In this document: in pieces, positions 5,727-14,679 of the stretch
Layout of the letters: every line of letters begins with the position of its first letter
Position numbering within the stretch: position 1 is the stretch's first letter
From: a virus
Strand: one strand, 5' to 3'
Virus record (IMG/VR): IMGVR_UViG_3300042320_000567
Span: 1-45,032 of that record
DNA: 45,032 bases
Position numbers and translations under genes: made by a program
Notes under the pieces: generated by a model
Told to the model about the DNA's origin: nothing
What the model saw: only the letters and a program-made list of their open reading frames with translations
Databases searched by the model: none

Positions 5727-7792
5727 ACCTGCGCGATGAGTTAAACCGCCTGCCCGATGGGTGGGGATACGTTGCTGTTGACGGCCAGAAGCGGCCGTAT
5801 CAACTCAAGTGGCAGGACAACCCACTAGATAAAGCCAGCCTGCAGGCCGAACTTGATTCCGGTCGCGCTCGTGCTATCGGTGTTTGCTGTGGTGTGCCAT
5901 CTGGTGGCCTGCTGTTCCTAGACCACGACGGCCGCAGCGCTAGCACCATCCTTCGCGACTGGGGTTGTCCCATGTCGTCGTTGCCGCGTTCGTGGACTGT
6001 TACCTCCGGTCGTGACGGCAGGTTTCAGGTCATCTACCGCGTACCAGAGGAGTATTGGCATGGCATCGCCACACGCAAATACAAGTCAGGTGTCACCGAC
6101 TCCGACGGCAAGCCCGAGCAGGTGGAGCTCCGTTGGACCGGCTGCCAGTCTGTTGTAGCCGGCGCGCACCCAACCACCAGCGGTTACCGCTGGGTAGCCA
6201 AATACAGCCCCGAAGACCTCGACCTAGCCGAGGCGCCGCTTTGCCTGATCGAGCGGATGCTTAAGCCAGTGGCCGAACCGGTGGTCTTGCCACCAGTAGC
6301 GCATGGCGCTGACGATGCCGCCCGGGCGCGTTCTTACCTCGAAGCCCTGGCCAGCAGTCGCGCTGATGACTACGACGACTGGCTAGCCGTTGGGATGGCG
6401 CTCCATAGCGTTGGCGATGACGCCTTGCTAGACGACTGGGAGCAGTGGTCAGCGCAGTCCGGCAAGCACAAGCCCAGTGATTGCCAGCGCAAATGGCGCA
6501 GCTTCAAGAAATCCGGCATCAGCCTTGGCACCCTTGGCGACATGGCCAAGAAAGACGGCTGGCGACCCCATCGGCGTGAGCCGCAGCGCAGGGTTGCGAC
6601 AGGCGGCGGCAGTGGTGACAGCGATGCCAATGCGCCGATCATCACGAAACCGGAAAAGCTGGAAACCGCAGAGCTATTGGCACTGCTACGCAGTCAAACC
6701 GATGAGATCCGCTACAACGTCTTCACCCAACAGATCGAAATCAAGGGCAAGGTCATTGATGGCGCCGACCGCTTTTACCTGAAGCTGGCAGAGATGGGCT
6801 ACAAGGTCGGCAAGGAGCTGGCTATTGACTGCCTTGTGCAGGTCGCCAACGAGAACCCCTACGACCCCGTAACCGAGTACCTGACCCATTGCGAGCAGCA
6901 CGTTCAGCCGGCTTACATCGACGGCCTTGCTACCGCATACCTTCGCCCAGAGGACCAAGGCGGTGAGACCACGATCTACGACGAGATGCTTAAGCGCACC
7001 ATGATCGGTGCTGTTGCTCGTGCCTTTGATCCTGGTTTCAAGCATGATACCGCTTGCGTGATCATGGGCGATCAAGGTGCATACAAATCCAGCTTCTGGG
7101 GCTGTTTGGGTGGTCCGTTTTACTCAGATGCGTTGGGTGACATCAGCACCAAAGACGACGTAATGGTGCTCCATCGGTCATGGATAATGGAATGGGCGGA
7201 GCTTGATCACATCACCAATCGCAAGCACGCTGGACAAGTCAAGGCGTTTTTATCGCAGGCGGTAGATCTGCTCCGCGTGCCATATGGCAAGGCTGTTGAA
7301 GCATTCCCAAGGCGTGGCATCATTGTTGGCACCACCAATAAAACCGCTGGTTTTCTTGTAGATGAAACCGGCAACCGTCGTTTTTGGGTGATACCAACAA
7401 CCCGCACACAGGTGGATCAAATCAATACCGCCATGCTCTTAATGGAACGTGATGCCATCTGGTCTGCAGCGGTTCATGCCTACCGCAACGGTGAAACCAG
7501 CCGGCTGCCGGCTGCCATGGAGCTTGCCGTTCAGCAGGAAAACGATGCCTACATGATCGAGTCGCCATGGCGTGCCGCCATCCTTTCCTACCTCGCTGAT
7601 CGCCGCAGCACTGACCTGCTGACCTCCGAGGAGATCCTCGCCAAGGCCATCCAGAAACCCATGGAGCGCCAGTCCAAGGCCGACCAGATGCAGGTGGCTT
7701 CGATCCTGAAGGAGCTGGGTTGGGCGAAACGCCGCGAATCGACCGGCAAGAGGCGCTGGTACTACCAGTTGGACGGCCAACATGCCGGCTAG
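5723..7792 (+). CDS. Primase-polymerase / D5-VirE-type replicative helicase
   Basis: A 689-residue multidomain replication protein. Residues about 5-175 form a bifunctional primase-polymerase (AEP) domain with LLFLDHDG as the metal-binding acidic motif. Residues about 195-285 resemble the PriCT-2 segment (DYDDWLAVGMALH, CQRKWRSFK). The C-terminal half is a VirE/D5-like ATPase with a Walker A GDQGAYKSS (about 449-457), a Walker B-like SWIMEWAELD, and the arginine-bearing NRRFWVIP. GTG at 5723 has AAGGAG five bases upstream. It should prime and unwind phage DNA; with no DNA polymerase seen in the genome, host polymerase III probably extends. Confidence 0.9.
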   Translation: MNLRDELNRLPDGWGYVAVDGQKRPYQLKWQDNPLDKASLQAELDSGRARAIGVCCGVPSGGLLFLDHDGRSASTILRDWGCPMSSLPRSWTVTSGRDGRFQVIYRVPEEYWHGIATRKYKSGVTDSDGKPEQVELRWTGCQSVVAGAHPTTSGYRWVAKYSPEDLDLAEAPLCLIERMLKPVAEPVVLPPVAHGADDAARARSYLEALASSRADDYDDWLAVGMALHSVGDDALLDDWEQWSAQSGKHKPSDCQRKWRSFKKSGISLGTLGDMAKKDGWRPHRREPQRRVATGGGSGDSDANAPIITKPEKLETAELLALLRSQTDEIRYNVFTQQIEIKGKVIDGADRFYLKLAEMGYKVGKELAIDCLVQVANENPYDPVTEYLTHCEQHVQPAYIDGLATAYLRPEDQGGETTIYDEMLKRTMIGAVARAFDPGFKHDTACVIMGDQGAYKSSFWGCLGGPFYSDALGDISTKDDVMVLHRSWIMEWAELDHITNRKHAGQVKAFLSQAVDLLRVPYGKAVEAFPRRGIIVGTTNKTAGFLVDETGNRRFWVIPTTRTQVDQINTAMLLMERDAIWSAAVHAYRNGETSRLPAAMELAVQQENDAYMIESPWRAAILSYLADRRSTDLLTSEEILAKAIQKPMERQSKADQMQVASILKELGWAKRRESTGKRRWYYQLDGQHAG

Positions 7793-8010
7793 ACGGTCAG
7801 ACGCCTTGCGCTGCAGTCGATCTCAGCCGCCTAACCAGCGGACCGACCCACTTCCCTTACAGAGTTACCCCGTACTCCCCCCCTACCCCCTCTTTACTTA
7901 CTTACTACTAGAGGTTAGGAGGTTAGACGGTTAGGAGAAGCCTTGGCCCGCAAGGAATCTCGCCGTCCTAACCCCAAAACCCTGGTTGGACGTATGCTGC
8001 CGCCTCACCC
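7793..8010 (+). other. Noncoding region with tandem GGTTAG repeats and a pyrimidine tract; origin or regulatory candidate
   Basis: A 218-base gap, the longest in the rightward block. Three 8-base units (A/C)GGTTAG(G/A) lie in tandem at 7912-7935, and the complement CTAACC occurs at 7831-7836 and 7968-7973. A strongly pyrimidine-rich strand runs from about 7867 to 7907 and includes a long C run and TTAC repeated. CGTCCTAACC (7965-7974) can pair with GGTTGGACG (7984-7992) with one bulge. Iterons beside an AT/pyrimidine-skewed stretch and between primase and clamp genes fit an origin of replication, or an operator for the ribbon-helix-helix protein that follows. No gene is seen. Confidence 0.5.
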
Positions 8011-8304
8011 ATGGAACCAATGCAAGAAATCAAAGTCCGCTTCCAGCCCGAAGACCTCACCGCCTTGGATCAGCAGGCCGCATCACTCGGCACCAGCCGC
8101 GCGCAGCTGATCCGTGACCGTTCCTTAAGCAGTGGGGTTGCAGGGTTGACCACAGCCGACTACCATCGCCTCGTGTCCGGTGCTGCTGCCCACATGCGTG
8201 GTGATCTGTCGCACCGACACGTTGAGCATCTCGTTGCGTATGTCATCACAAGACTCGATCAGCATTCCCGCCAAGCAGTCGCCGGTGATCAACCGGCTTC
8301 ATGA
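8011..8304 (+). CDS. Ribbon-helix-helix domain protein
   Basis: A 97-residue protein. Residues 6-42 show a ribbon-helix-helix fold: strand IKVRFQPEDL, helix TALDQQAASLG, then TSRAQLIRDRSLSSG. The remaining half has no recognised motif and may mediate oligomerisation. ATG at 8011 or ATG at 8020 could start it; neither has a good Shine-Dalgarno. It is a likely transcriptional regulator or plasmid-type repressor, and the repeat-rich intergenic region directly upstream is a candidate binding site. The 3' end overlaps the next gene. Confidence 0.75.
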   Translation: MEPMQEIKVRFQPEDLTALDQQAASLGTSRAQLIRDRSLSSGVAGLTTADYHRLVSGAAAHMRGDLSHRHVEHLVAYVITRLDQHSRQAVAGDQPAS

Positions 8305-8452
8305 ATCCATCACCCAGGCATTGGCTTACGCCCATGCCATCCGCGACAACGCACAGGACGACAGCCAGCCGATCCCGTTGGAACTCGTTGGTTCGTTTCA
8401 AGTTGATTGCGACGCCATCATCAACGCCTTATCCGAAGCTGCTGCACAATGA
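8240..8452 (+). CDS. Small hypothetical protein preceding the sliding clamp
   Basis: A 70-residue protein starting at ATG 8240 inside the previous gene and ending in an ATGA overlap with dnaN. The N-terminus is Ser/Gln-rich (SSQDSISIPAKQSP), followed by helix VINRLHESITQALAYAHAI and a second helix near the end. No family is recognised. The double overlap suggests that it is translated with the regulator and the clamp. A longer reading from 8180 would overlap the previous gene more and is less likely. Confidence 0.55.
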   Translation: MSSQDSISIPAKQSPVINRLHESITQALAYAHAIRDNAQDDSQPIPLELVGSFQVDCDAIINALSEAAAQ

Positions 8453-9495
8453 AATTCACCTGCTCACAGGCCGACCTGTCCCATGCTCTCCGCGCTGTAT
8501 CCCGCGCTGTAGGCACCGGGCGCTCTGGCCATCCGATCCTTGCTGGCGTACTCCTCGCTGCTGATGCCGGCGCCGTACGCATCACCGCTTACGACCTCGA
8601 CCTTGGCATCAGCACCGCCATCACCGCTGCTGTAAACACCGCTGGCGCTTGCGTGGTACCCCATCGGCTCCTGGCGGACATCACAGGCCGTCTGGACGCT
8701 TCTGAGGCGCTGTCGCTGGCTGTGGACGGTACACGCATCACGCTGACCGCTGCAGGCGGCTCCTACAGCCTCTCCGTGGCCTCTGCGGAGGATTTTCCTG
8801 CATTGCCCGTGGTGGATGCTGCTGCAGGCGCTGCTGTGGACCTCACAGCGCCATTGGCGGCCGTATTGCCTGCTGCTGCCACCGACGCGTCTAAGCAGCT
8901 GCTGACCGGCGTGCACGTCACCATCGCAAGCGGTGCCTTGCGCCTTGAGGCCACAGACGGCCATCGACTTGCCGTGCGTACCGCCGACACCGATGCCGCA
9001 GACCTCGACCTCGTGTTACCCGCTCGCACCCTGCAGCAGATCCGTCAGCCGGCCACCATCACCGCAGACAAGCATCAGGCCGCTATCGCCCTTGCTGATG
9101 GCACCATGATCGTCTCGCGGTTGCTGGATGGCATCTACCCCAACGTGCAAGCGCTGGTACCCGCCAGCTACGAGCACACGGCTACCGTTAGCCGCCTTGC
9201 CATGCTGGCTGCACTTGAGCGCGTAGCCGTCATTGCCGACAGCCACAACAGCGTCGTCAAGCTCACCACCAAAGCCAAGCGACTCACCATTGCCGCCGAG
9301 GCCGAAGCCAACAGCGGCTCAGAGTCCATTGCCATGGATGGCACGCTGCCCACGCTTGCCTTCAACGTGCATTACCTCATTGATGCCTTTAAGCATCTCG
9401 ACGGTGATACTGCTACTATCAGCGGCAACACCTCAACTACCCCTGTAGTATTTGAGCCTGGTCTTACACTGGTAATGCCAGTTCAGGTACGCTGA
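8449..9495 (+). CDS. dnaN: DNA polymerase III beta subunit (sliding clamp)
   Basis: A 348-residue protein with the three-domain clamp pattern: KFTCSQADLSHALRAVSRAV at the start, PILAGVLLAADAG in domain I, LLTGVHVTIASGALRLEATDGHRLAV in domain II, and a C-terminal TLVMPVQV corresponding to the usual MPMR end. It is slightly shorter than bacterial clamps (about 370-390). It encircles DNA and tethers the replicative polymerase. ATG at 8449 overlaps the upstream stop. A phage-borne clamp without a phage polymerase suggests that it recruits host polymerase III or other clamp-binding host proteins. Confidence 0.92.
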   Translation: MKFTCSQADLSHALRAVSRAVGTGRSGHPILAGVLLAADAGAVRITAYDLDLGISTAITAAVNTAGACVVPHRLLADITGRLDASEALSLAVDGTRITLTAAGGSYSLSVASAEDFPALPVVDAAAGAAVDLTAPLAAVLPAAATDASKQLLTGVHVTIASGALRLEATDGHRLAVRTADTDAADLDLVLPARTLQQIRQPATITADKHQAAIALADGTMIVSRLLDGIYPNVQALVPASYEHTATVSRLAMLAALERVAVIADSHNSVVKLTTKAKRLTIAAEAEANSGSESIAMDGTLPTLAFNVHYLIDAFKHLDGDTATISGNTSTTPVVFEPGLTLVMPVQVR

Positions 9496-9499
9496 TCAC

Positions 9500-9847
9500 A
9501 TGGCACGGTCAAAGACCAAAGAGAAAACCCACTACACTCACGAAGAGCTGTTGTGCATTTGGTCTGAATTGGCCGAGATAGTAGCTGCTGGCTCGAACGG
9601 CATATCAATCCCAAAGCTCATTATTGAAAAATGGGGGGTGTGCCGTCCGACCGCAGATAAGTGGTACGACTGCGCCAAACAGTTGTTGTATCAAACGTGG
9701 GATAAGTCAACGCTGGCCGAAATAAAGGCAAAGCGACTGCAAACGCTAGAGATGACAATTGAACGCGGAATGAGAACTAACCAGCTTGGTTCCGTTATCG
9801 GCGCTGTCCGCCTGCAAGCTGAAATGCTTGGCCTTGTTGGCAAGTGA
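9500..9847 (+). CDS. Terminase small subunit (putative)
   Basis: A 115-residue basic protein directly before the large terminase, with a GTGA overlap to it. The central part (ISIPKLIIEKWGVCRPTADK) looks like a helix-turn-helix for recognising the packaging site, and the C-terminal helix (AKRLQTLEMTIERGMRT) is likely an oligomerisation or terminase-contact segment. Family assignment rests mainly on position, size and the helix-turn-helix. It should select phage DNA for packaging. Confidence 0.75.
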   Translation: MARSKTKEKTHYTHEELLCIWSELAEIVAAGSNGISIPKLIIEKWGVCRPTADKWYDCAKQLLYQTWDKSTLAEIKAKRLQTLEMTIERGMRTNQLGSVIGAVRLQAEMLGLVGK

Positions 9848-11190
9848 GCTGCATTGAAGCTGATCTGCTTTTGCGATCAGCATTGCAATTAGATGAATCC
9901 AACGAGCTGGATTTAGCCGAGCGCCTGGCCGCCATCCGCGCAGACCTGCACCCAGGGCAGCTTGCGTTTGTGGATGACACCGCAACGCAGATTCTTGGTA
10001 TCTCTGCCGGGTATGGCGCCGGCAAGACTAGGGCGCTATGCGCCAAGGCGGTAATGCTGGCCGCAGCCAATCAAGGCTTTATCGGCGCCGTGATGGAACC
10101 CACTGGCCCACTGATCCGTGACATCTGGCAGAACGACTTTGATGATTTCCTAGAGGCGTATGACATTCCGTACACCTTCAGAGCTAGTCCGCTGCCGGAA
10201 TACACGCTGCACCTACCGCAGGGTGACACCAAGATCCTTTGCCGGTCGTTTGAGAACTGGTCACGGATTATCGGCTTGAACCTTGCCTGGGTGTTGGCTG
10301 ACGAGATCGATACGGTGACGCCCAGCATTGCCAACAAGGCATTTCCCAAGATCCTTGGTCGTTTGCGCTCGGGCAATGTCCGGCAGTTTGCCGCGGCCAG
10401 CACGCCAGAGGGTTTCCGCTGGATGTGGAACACGTTTGGCAGTGATGACGCAAAAGCGCGGCCAGATCGGCATCTGATCAAGATGCGCACCGTAGACAAC
10501 CCACACTTGCCACCGGACTTTATTGAGCGACTGCAGGCCAACTACGATCCAAGCTTGCTCAAGGCGTATCTAGACGGCGAATTCGTCAACCTCACCACTG
10601 GCCAGGTGTATGACCGCTTTGATCGCAGCAAACATGTATTGGCAACCATGCCAGACATCAGTAAAGAGCCGCTCAGGGTTGGCGTTGACTTTAACGTTGG
10701 CAACATGTCAGCCGTAATTGCCATCCGGCAGGGCAGCAGCCTGTTAGTAATAGATGAGATCTCAGGTGCGCATGACACTGACGCCCTGGCGCAGTCGATC
10801 AAATCCAGATACCCGACGCATCGCATCTATGTTTACCCTGACGCCAGTGGCGGCAACCGCAGCACCAACGCTGCACAAACAGACATCCAAATCCTTGAGT
10901 CGTACGGCATGTCAAACCAATCGCCGCGCAGCAATCCTCCCGTCCGCGATCGCGTGGCTGCTGTTCAAGCTTTGCTGGAAAACGGCAAAGGCCAAGTTCG
11001 GCTACAGGTAGCAAGCGGCTGCCGCAAAGTGATTGAGTGCCTTGAGTTGCAGTCCTACAACGAGAAAGGTGAGCCTGACAAGGACGCAGGCTATGACCAC
11101 ATGAACGATGCACTTGGCTACATCATCTGGCGTGAGTTCAACCCACTGCACGCCAATGCTGGACGAAGCACTGGCATCAGGCTATATTAA
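9844..11190 (+). CDS. Terminase large subunit
   Basis: A 448-residue packaging motor. The ATPase domain has Walker A SAGYGAGKT (54-62), Walker B LADEID (151-156) and a coupling AAASTPEG. The C-terminal RNase H-like nuclease has acidic residues in RVGVDFNVGN, IYVYPDASG and DHMNDALGY. It cuts concatemers and pumps DNA into the prohead. GTG at 9844 overlaps the previous stop (GTGA). Which packaging mode applies (headful, cos or terminal repeats) cannot be told from the sequence alone. Confidence 0.95.
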   Translation: MSCIEADLLLRSALQLDESNELDLAERLAAIRADLHPGQLAFVDDTATQILGISAGYGAGKTRALCAKAVMLAAANQGFIGAVMEPTGPLIRDIWQNDFDDFLEAYDIPYTFRASPLPEYTLHLPQGDTKILCRSFENWSRIIGLNLAWVLADEIDTVTPSIANKAFPKILGRLRSGNVRQFAAASTPEGFRWMWNTFGSDDAKARPDRHLIKMRTVDNPHLPPDFIERLQANYDPSLLKAYLDGEFVNLTTGQVYDRFDRSKHVLATMPDISKEPLRVGVDFNVGNMSAVIAIRQGSSLLVIDEISGAHDTDALAQSIKSRYPTHRIYVYPDASGGNRSTNAAQTDIQILESYGMSNQSPRSNPPVRDRVAAVQALLENGKGQVRLQVASGCRKVIECLELQSYNEKGEPDKDAGYDHMNDALGYIIWREFNPLHANAGRSTGIRLY

Positions 11191-11214
11191 ATCCGCTATC
11201 TATTTACTGCACTC

Positions 11215-11532
11215 ATGCTGACCGGCGCTGAACTACTGTCGAAAGTCAAAGAAGCTGGGCACCTTAACAAGACCGAGCTGGTCCGTGAATGCGGCTACAT
11301 CAAAGGCGAAAAGCTTTGCTTCACCGCGTTTTACGAAGCGCTCCTCGAGGCCAAGGGCATTGCATTGGCTGGCCCTAAAAAGGCAGGTCGCACCTTGACC
11401 TACAAAACCAAGGTGCAGTTCAACGGCAAGCTGTCCATTGGTGAAGGGTACGTCAAGGAGATGGGCTTCAACCCTGGCGATGAGTTTGAAATTAAGGTAA
11501 CCCGCAACAGCGTTACACTGACTGCAGCTTGA
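11215..11532 (+). CDS. Cyanobacterial-type AbrB (cyAbrB) transcriptional regulator
   Basis: A 105-residue protein. The first half (LTGAELLSKVKEAGHLNKTE, then FTAFYEALLEAKGIAL) is the hallmark of the cyanobacteria-specific cyAbrB family, and the second half (KVQFNGKLSIGEGYVKEMG) is an AbrB/SpoVT-like swapped-hairpin DNA-binding domain. Host cyAbrB proteins control carbon and nitrogen metabolism in cyanobacteria, so a phage copy could imitate or compete with them. It sits oddly between terminase and portal genes. ATG at 11215 follows a 24-base gap. This is one of the strongest clues to a cyanobacterial host. Confidence 0.85.
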   Translation: MLTGAELLSKVKEAGHLNKTELVRECGYIKGEKLCFTAFYEALLEAKGIALAGPKKAGRTLTYKTKVQFNGKLSIGEGYVKEMGFNPGDEFEIKVTRNSVTLTAA

Positions 11533-11540
11533 CATATGAC

Positions 11541-12986
11541 ATGTACACGGGTTTCAACTACTACGACCGGCCTACGGCAGAGCGTAAGGTCACCCGTGTG
11601 CAGGATGCAAACTCCACGTGGTACGCGCAAGAGGCGCATTGGATTCTGATTGAAGACTTGCTGGGCGGAACTTACGAGATGCGCCGCAAGCACCGCCGCT
11701 ACCTGCCGCAAGAGCCACGCGAGCAAGACGAGTCCTACGACAACCGTCTTGCTCGCAGCGTGGTGCCGCCGTACTACCAACGCCTAGAGCGACTGCTGGC
11801 TGGGATGTTGACCCGCAAGCCGGTGCGGTTGATCGATACCAGTGACACCATCCGTGAGCAGTTGTTTGACGTTGACCTCAACGGCAACGACCTCAACGTG
11901 TGGACCTATGAGACCGCGCGCAAGATGGTGCGCTATGGCCACATTGGCACGCTAGTAGATGCACCTGCTGATGGCGGCAGGCCGTATTGGGTGACCTACA
12001 CACCACGCGACATCCTTGGATGGCGCACTGAGGCAAAGGAAGGCAAGCAGCAGCTGACCATGCTGCGCCTGCAGGAGCTGGCCAGCGTGCCTGATGGTGA
12101 GTACGGCGAGAAGGTGGTGCAGCAGGTGCGTGTATTGACGCCTGGCGAGTACCAGATCCACCAAAAGGATGACAAGGGCGACTTCCGCATTGTGGACGAA
12201 GGCCGCACCAGCCTTAGCGAGATCCCATTCAGCGTTGCCTATGCCAACCGCGTGGGCTTTATGGAATCACGGCCGCCGCTGGAGGATATTGCCGAGCTAA
12301 ACCTGAAGACCTATCAGATTCAGTCTGACCTTGATAACCAGTTGCACATCTCAGCGGTGCCAATGCTGGCGTTTTATGGATTCCCAAGCAGTGCCGAGGA
12401 AGTATCAGCAGGCCCCGGTGAAGCGATTGCATTTCCTGCAGAAGGCCGCGCTGAGTACATCGAACCCGGCGGTACCAGTTTTCAGCATCAGTTCCAGCGG
12501 CTAGAGCAGCTTGCATTGCAGATCAATGAGCTTGGCCTGTCGGCAGTGCTAGGCCAGAAACTGACTGCCGAGACCGCTGAAGCAAAGCGCATCAATCGCA
12601 GTCAAGGTGACAGCACCATGATGGTGATTGCGCAAAATATGCAGGATATGATCGACAACTGCCTGCAGTTCCATGCGCAGTACCTCGGCCAGAATGAAGC
12701 CGCCGGCAGCTGCCATGTGAACCGTGACTTTATGGGTATCCGGCTTGACCCGCAGGAGATTACCAGCCTGCGCGAGCTTTACACTGCTGGCACCATCACT
12801 CAAGAAACCCTGCTGCAGCAACTGGCTGATGGCGAGGTCTTGGGCGATGATTTCGACGTTGAACAAGAACTGGAGGCCACGGCTAATGCGGGAATGGACC
12901 TACAACCTGCTGGACAGGCTGACCGACTGGCTAGTGGATCTGATGATTATGTTGGAACCGAAGAGGCCACGCCGCCAAGAGCTTGA
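11541..12986 (+). CDS. Portal protein (DUF4055-like)
   Basis: About 481 residues. The N-terminal part has the DUF4055 pattern (RRYLPQEPREQDESYDNRL, then LERLLAGMLTRKP), and a helical core (QIQSDLDNQLHISAVPMLAF) and an Asp/Glu-rich C-terminus follow. It forms the dodecameric DNA gate at the capsid vertex. I chose ATG at 11541; TTG at 11529 would overlap the previous stop and add four residues. Neither has a clear ribosome binding site. Its position after the terminase is as in other siphophages. Confidence 0.88.
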   Translation: MYTGFNYYDRPTAERKVTRVQDANSTWYAQEAHWILIEDLLGGTYEMRRKHRRYLPQEPREQDESYDNRLARSVVPPYYQRLERLLAGMLTRKPVRLIDTSDTIREQLFDVDLNGNDLNVWTYETARKMVRYGHIGTLVDAPADGGRPYWVTYTPRDILGWRTEAKEGKQQLTMLRLQELASVPDGEYGEKVVQQVRVLTPGEYQIHQKDDKGDFRIVDEGRTSLSEIPFSVAYANRVGFMESRPPLEDIAELNLKTYQIQSDLDNQLHISAVPMLAFYGFPSSAEEVSAGPGEAIAFPAEGRAEYIEPGGTSFQHQFQRLEQLALQINELGLSAVLGQKLTAETAEAKRINRSQGDSTMMVIAQNMQDMIDNCLQFHAQYLGQNEAAGSCHVNRDFMGIRLDPQEITSLRELYTAGTITQETLLQQLADGEVLGDDFDVEQELEATANAGMDLQPAGQADRLASGSDDYVGTEEATPPRA

Positions 12987-13206
12987 TTATCACGTCAGTG
13001 TGCTGCCAGATGAAATCTTGGCAATCATCCGCATTAGCTGGTACAAAGATGGCAAGCCCGATTCAATTGATGAGGTGGTATTGATGGAAGACGGCCAAAA
13101 CGGGTATGACGCGTTTGCGGAAGTCGTGACTAGCGCGCTGCATCGCGGCGCCAATTTAAGCATCCGCTCTGGCTATAGCGCAACAGACTTGGGCATCATG
13201 CAATGA
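12886..13206 (+). CDS. Hypothetical protein between portal and MuF
   Basis: A 106-residue protein. ATG at 12886 has GGAGG nine bases upstream and lies in the last 100 bases of the portal gene. The N-terminal helix (YNLLDRLTDWLVDLMIMLEP) may be amphipathic, and the remainder (ISWYKDGKPDSIDEVVLMED) is a beta-rich soluble domain. No family was recognised. The stop overlaps the MuF start as ATGA. It may be a minor head protein, by position. Confidence 0.6.
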   Translation: MREWTYNLLDRLTDWLVDLMIMLEPKRPRRQELDYHVSVLPDEILAIIRISWYKDGKPDSIDEVVLMEDGQNGYDAFAEVVTSALHRGANLSIRSGYSATDLGIMQ

Positions 13207-14393
13207 CAACACCAGCCAGGCTGTACCGCAACGCGATTGACCTGAATCGCTATAGCAATAGCGTGGCTCGGCGTGTCATCAACGCATACAACGACATCAT
13301 CATTGATGCAGTCAATCAGCTGCGCACCATTGATGATTTGGCAGCGCCGGTCAAGGCTGCCAGGTTGCGCGCCATCTTGGCGCAGCTCAAGGATTCACTG
13401 GCTGGCTGGGCTGGTGATGCAACAGAGTTAACGGTCACTGAGCTGCAAGGCTTGGCTGAGCTGCAGTCTGAATTTGTAGCCGAAGAGCTACGCAAGGCGC
13501 TGCCAGCTGGTGCGCGCACGGCGGTCAATACCGTGGAAATCAGCCCGCAGTTTGCGCAAAGCGTGGTCACAACCGACCCAACGCAAATCAACGTGGTTGC
13601 GCTATCGGATGATCTGTTTGCAGCAGTGCAAGGCGCACCGCAGACATTCAGCCTCACTGCTGCGCAAGGTGCCACCATTACGCTGCCCAATGGCGAGGTA
13701 GTCAGCAAGGCGTTCAGGGGCATTGCCGTTGATCAGGCTGAGCGATTTTCGCAGGTGGTGCGGCAAGGATTGCTGACAGGTGAAACCACGCCAGACATCG
13801 CCAAGCGCTTGATTGGCAGCCTGCAATTTGGCGAGCAGGCCAAGACCGTAGGGCAGCTTGTGGCAGCAGGCGGCCAGGCAACTGCCGTGGCCGACAACCA
13901 AGTCATGGCTCTAGTGCGCACCAGCATCAATCAAGTGGCCAATAGCGCCAGCCAGCAGGTGTATGAGGCCAATCAAGACATTACCAAGAAATATCGCTAC
14001 GTTGCCACGCTTGATACCCGCACCACCGCAATCTGTCGTGCATTAGATGGCCGCGAGTTTGAATACGGCAAAGGGCCAATGCCGCCGCAGCACTTCAACT
14101 GCCGCTCAACCACGGTGCCCATCATTGATCCAGACATCCTGCCGCCGTCTACTACTGCAACCCGCGCTAGCAAGGATGGCCAAGTGCCAATCAACCAAAG
14201 CTATGGCGAGTGGCTAGCCAAGCAACCACGCAGCGTGCAGGCTGAAGCATTAGGACCAGAGAAAGTGCCATACTTCAACCGGCTTGCCAATAAGTACGGC
14301 CCGCGCGATGCAATTGCAAAGCTAGTCCGTGATGACGGTTCAGAGGTAACCTTGGAGCAGCTACGCAAACGATATGGACCTGCCAAGCCTTAG
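13203..14393 (+). CDS. MuF/SPP1 gp7-like head morphogenesis protein
   Basis: A 396-residue protein. The MuF minor head domain lies at about residues 265-305, with RYVATLDTRTTAICRALDG and the cysteine/histidine end PPQHFNCRSTTVPI. The N-terminal two thirds are helical. Such proteins ride in the prohead beside the portal and can be injected with DNA. The C-terminus (YGEWLAKQPRSVQAEALGP, then RDAIAKLVRDDG) is seen in some MuF proteins too. ATG at 13203 overlaps the upstream stop. Confidence 0.9.
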   Translation: MTTPARLYRNAIDLNRYSNSVARRVINAYNDIIIDAVNQLRTIDDLAAPVKAARLRAILAQLKDSLAGWAGDATELTVTELQGLAELQSEFVAEELRKALPAGARTAVNTVEISPQFAQSVVTTDPTQINVVALSDDLFAAVQGAPQTFSLTAAQGATITLPNGEVVSKAFRGIAVDQAERFSQVVRQGLLTGETTPDIAKRLIGSLQFGEQAKTVGQLVAAGGQATAVADNQVMALVRTSINQVANSASQQVYEANQDITKKYRYVATLDTRTTAICRALDGREFEYGKGPMPPQHFNCRSTTVPIIDPDILPPSTTATRASKDGQVPINQSYGEWLAKQPRSVQAEALGPEKVPYFNRLANKYGPRDAIAKLVRDDGSEVTLEQLRKRYGPAKP

Positions 14394-14676
14394 GCATTTC
14401 CAAAATGGCCTGATCGTCAGCGATCCTGTCGAAGCCTTTATTGACGGCAATTGGATTGCTGCAGTGCTATGCCAACGTGATGATGGCAGCCAATACTGGG
14501 CAACGCTTGACATGGCTAAGCTTGCATCAGTAACTGAGTGGCGCGATGCCGTTAAAGAAGGGCAAGTCACAGGCTGCAGTATCAGCCAACATCAAGACCG
14601 AGATGAAAAAGGGCAAACCGCAAAAGCAATCCGTGGCAATCGCGCTGTCAAAAGCCGGAAAAGCAAGGAAGCGTAA
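14374..14676 (+). CDS. Hypothetical head-region protein
   Basis: A 100-residue protein beginning inside the last 20 bases of the MuF gene. The central part ([20 protein letters not shown]) reads like a small beta domain, and the last 30 residues are rich in Lys, Arg and Gln. No family is recognised. It may be an internal or accessory head protein; evidence is only position and an intact reading frame in a packed operon. Confidence 0.5.
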   Translation: MDLPSLRHFQNGLIVSDPVEAFIDGNWIAAVLCQRDDGSQYWATLDMAKLASVTEWRDAVKEGQVTGCSISQHQDRDEKGQTAKAIRGNRAVKSRKSKEA

Positions 14677-14679
14677 GTG

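Noticed and set aside
8449-9495. dnaN as a sign of host contamination in the assembly
   Set aside because: It is joined by overlaps to a phage gene on one side and followed four bases later by the small terminase gene; no break in composition is seen.
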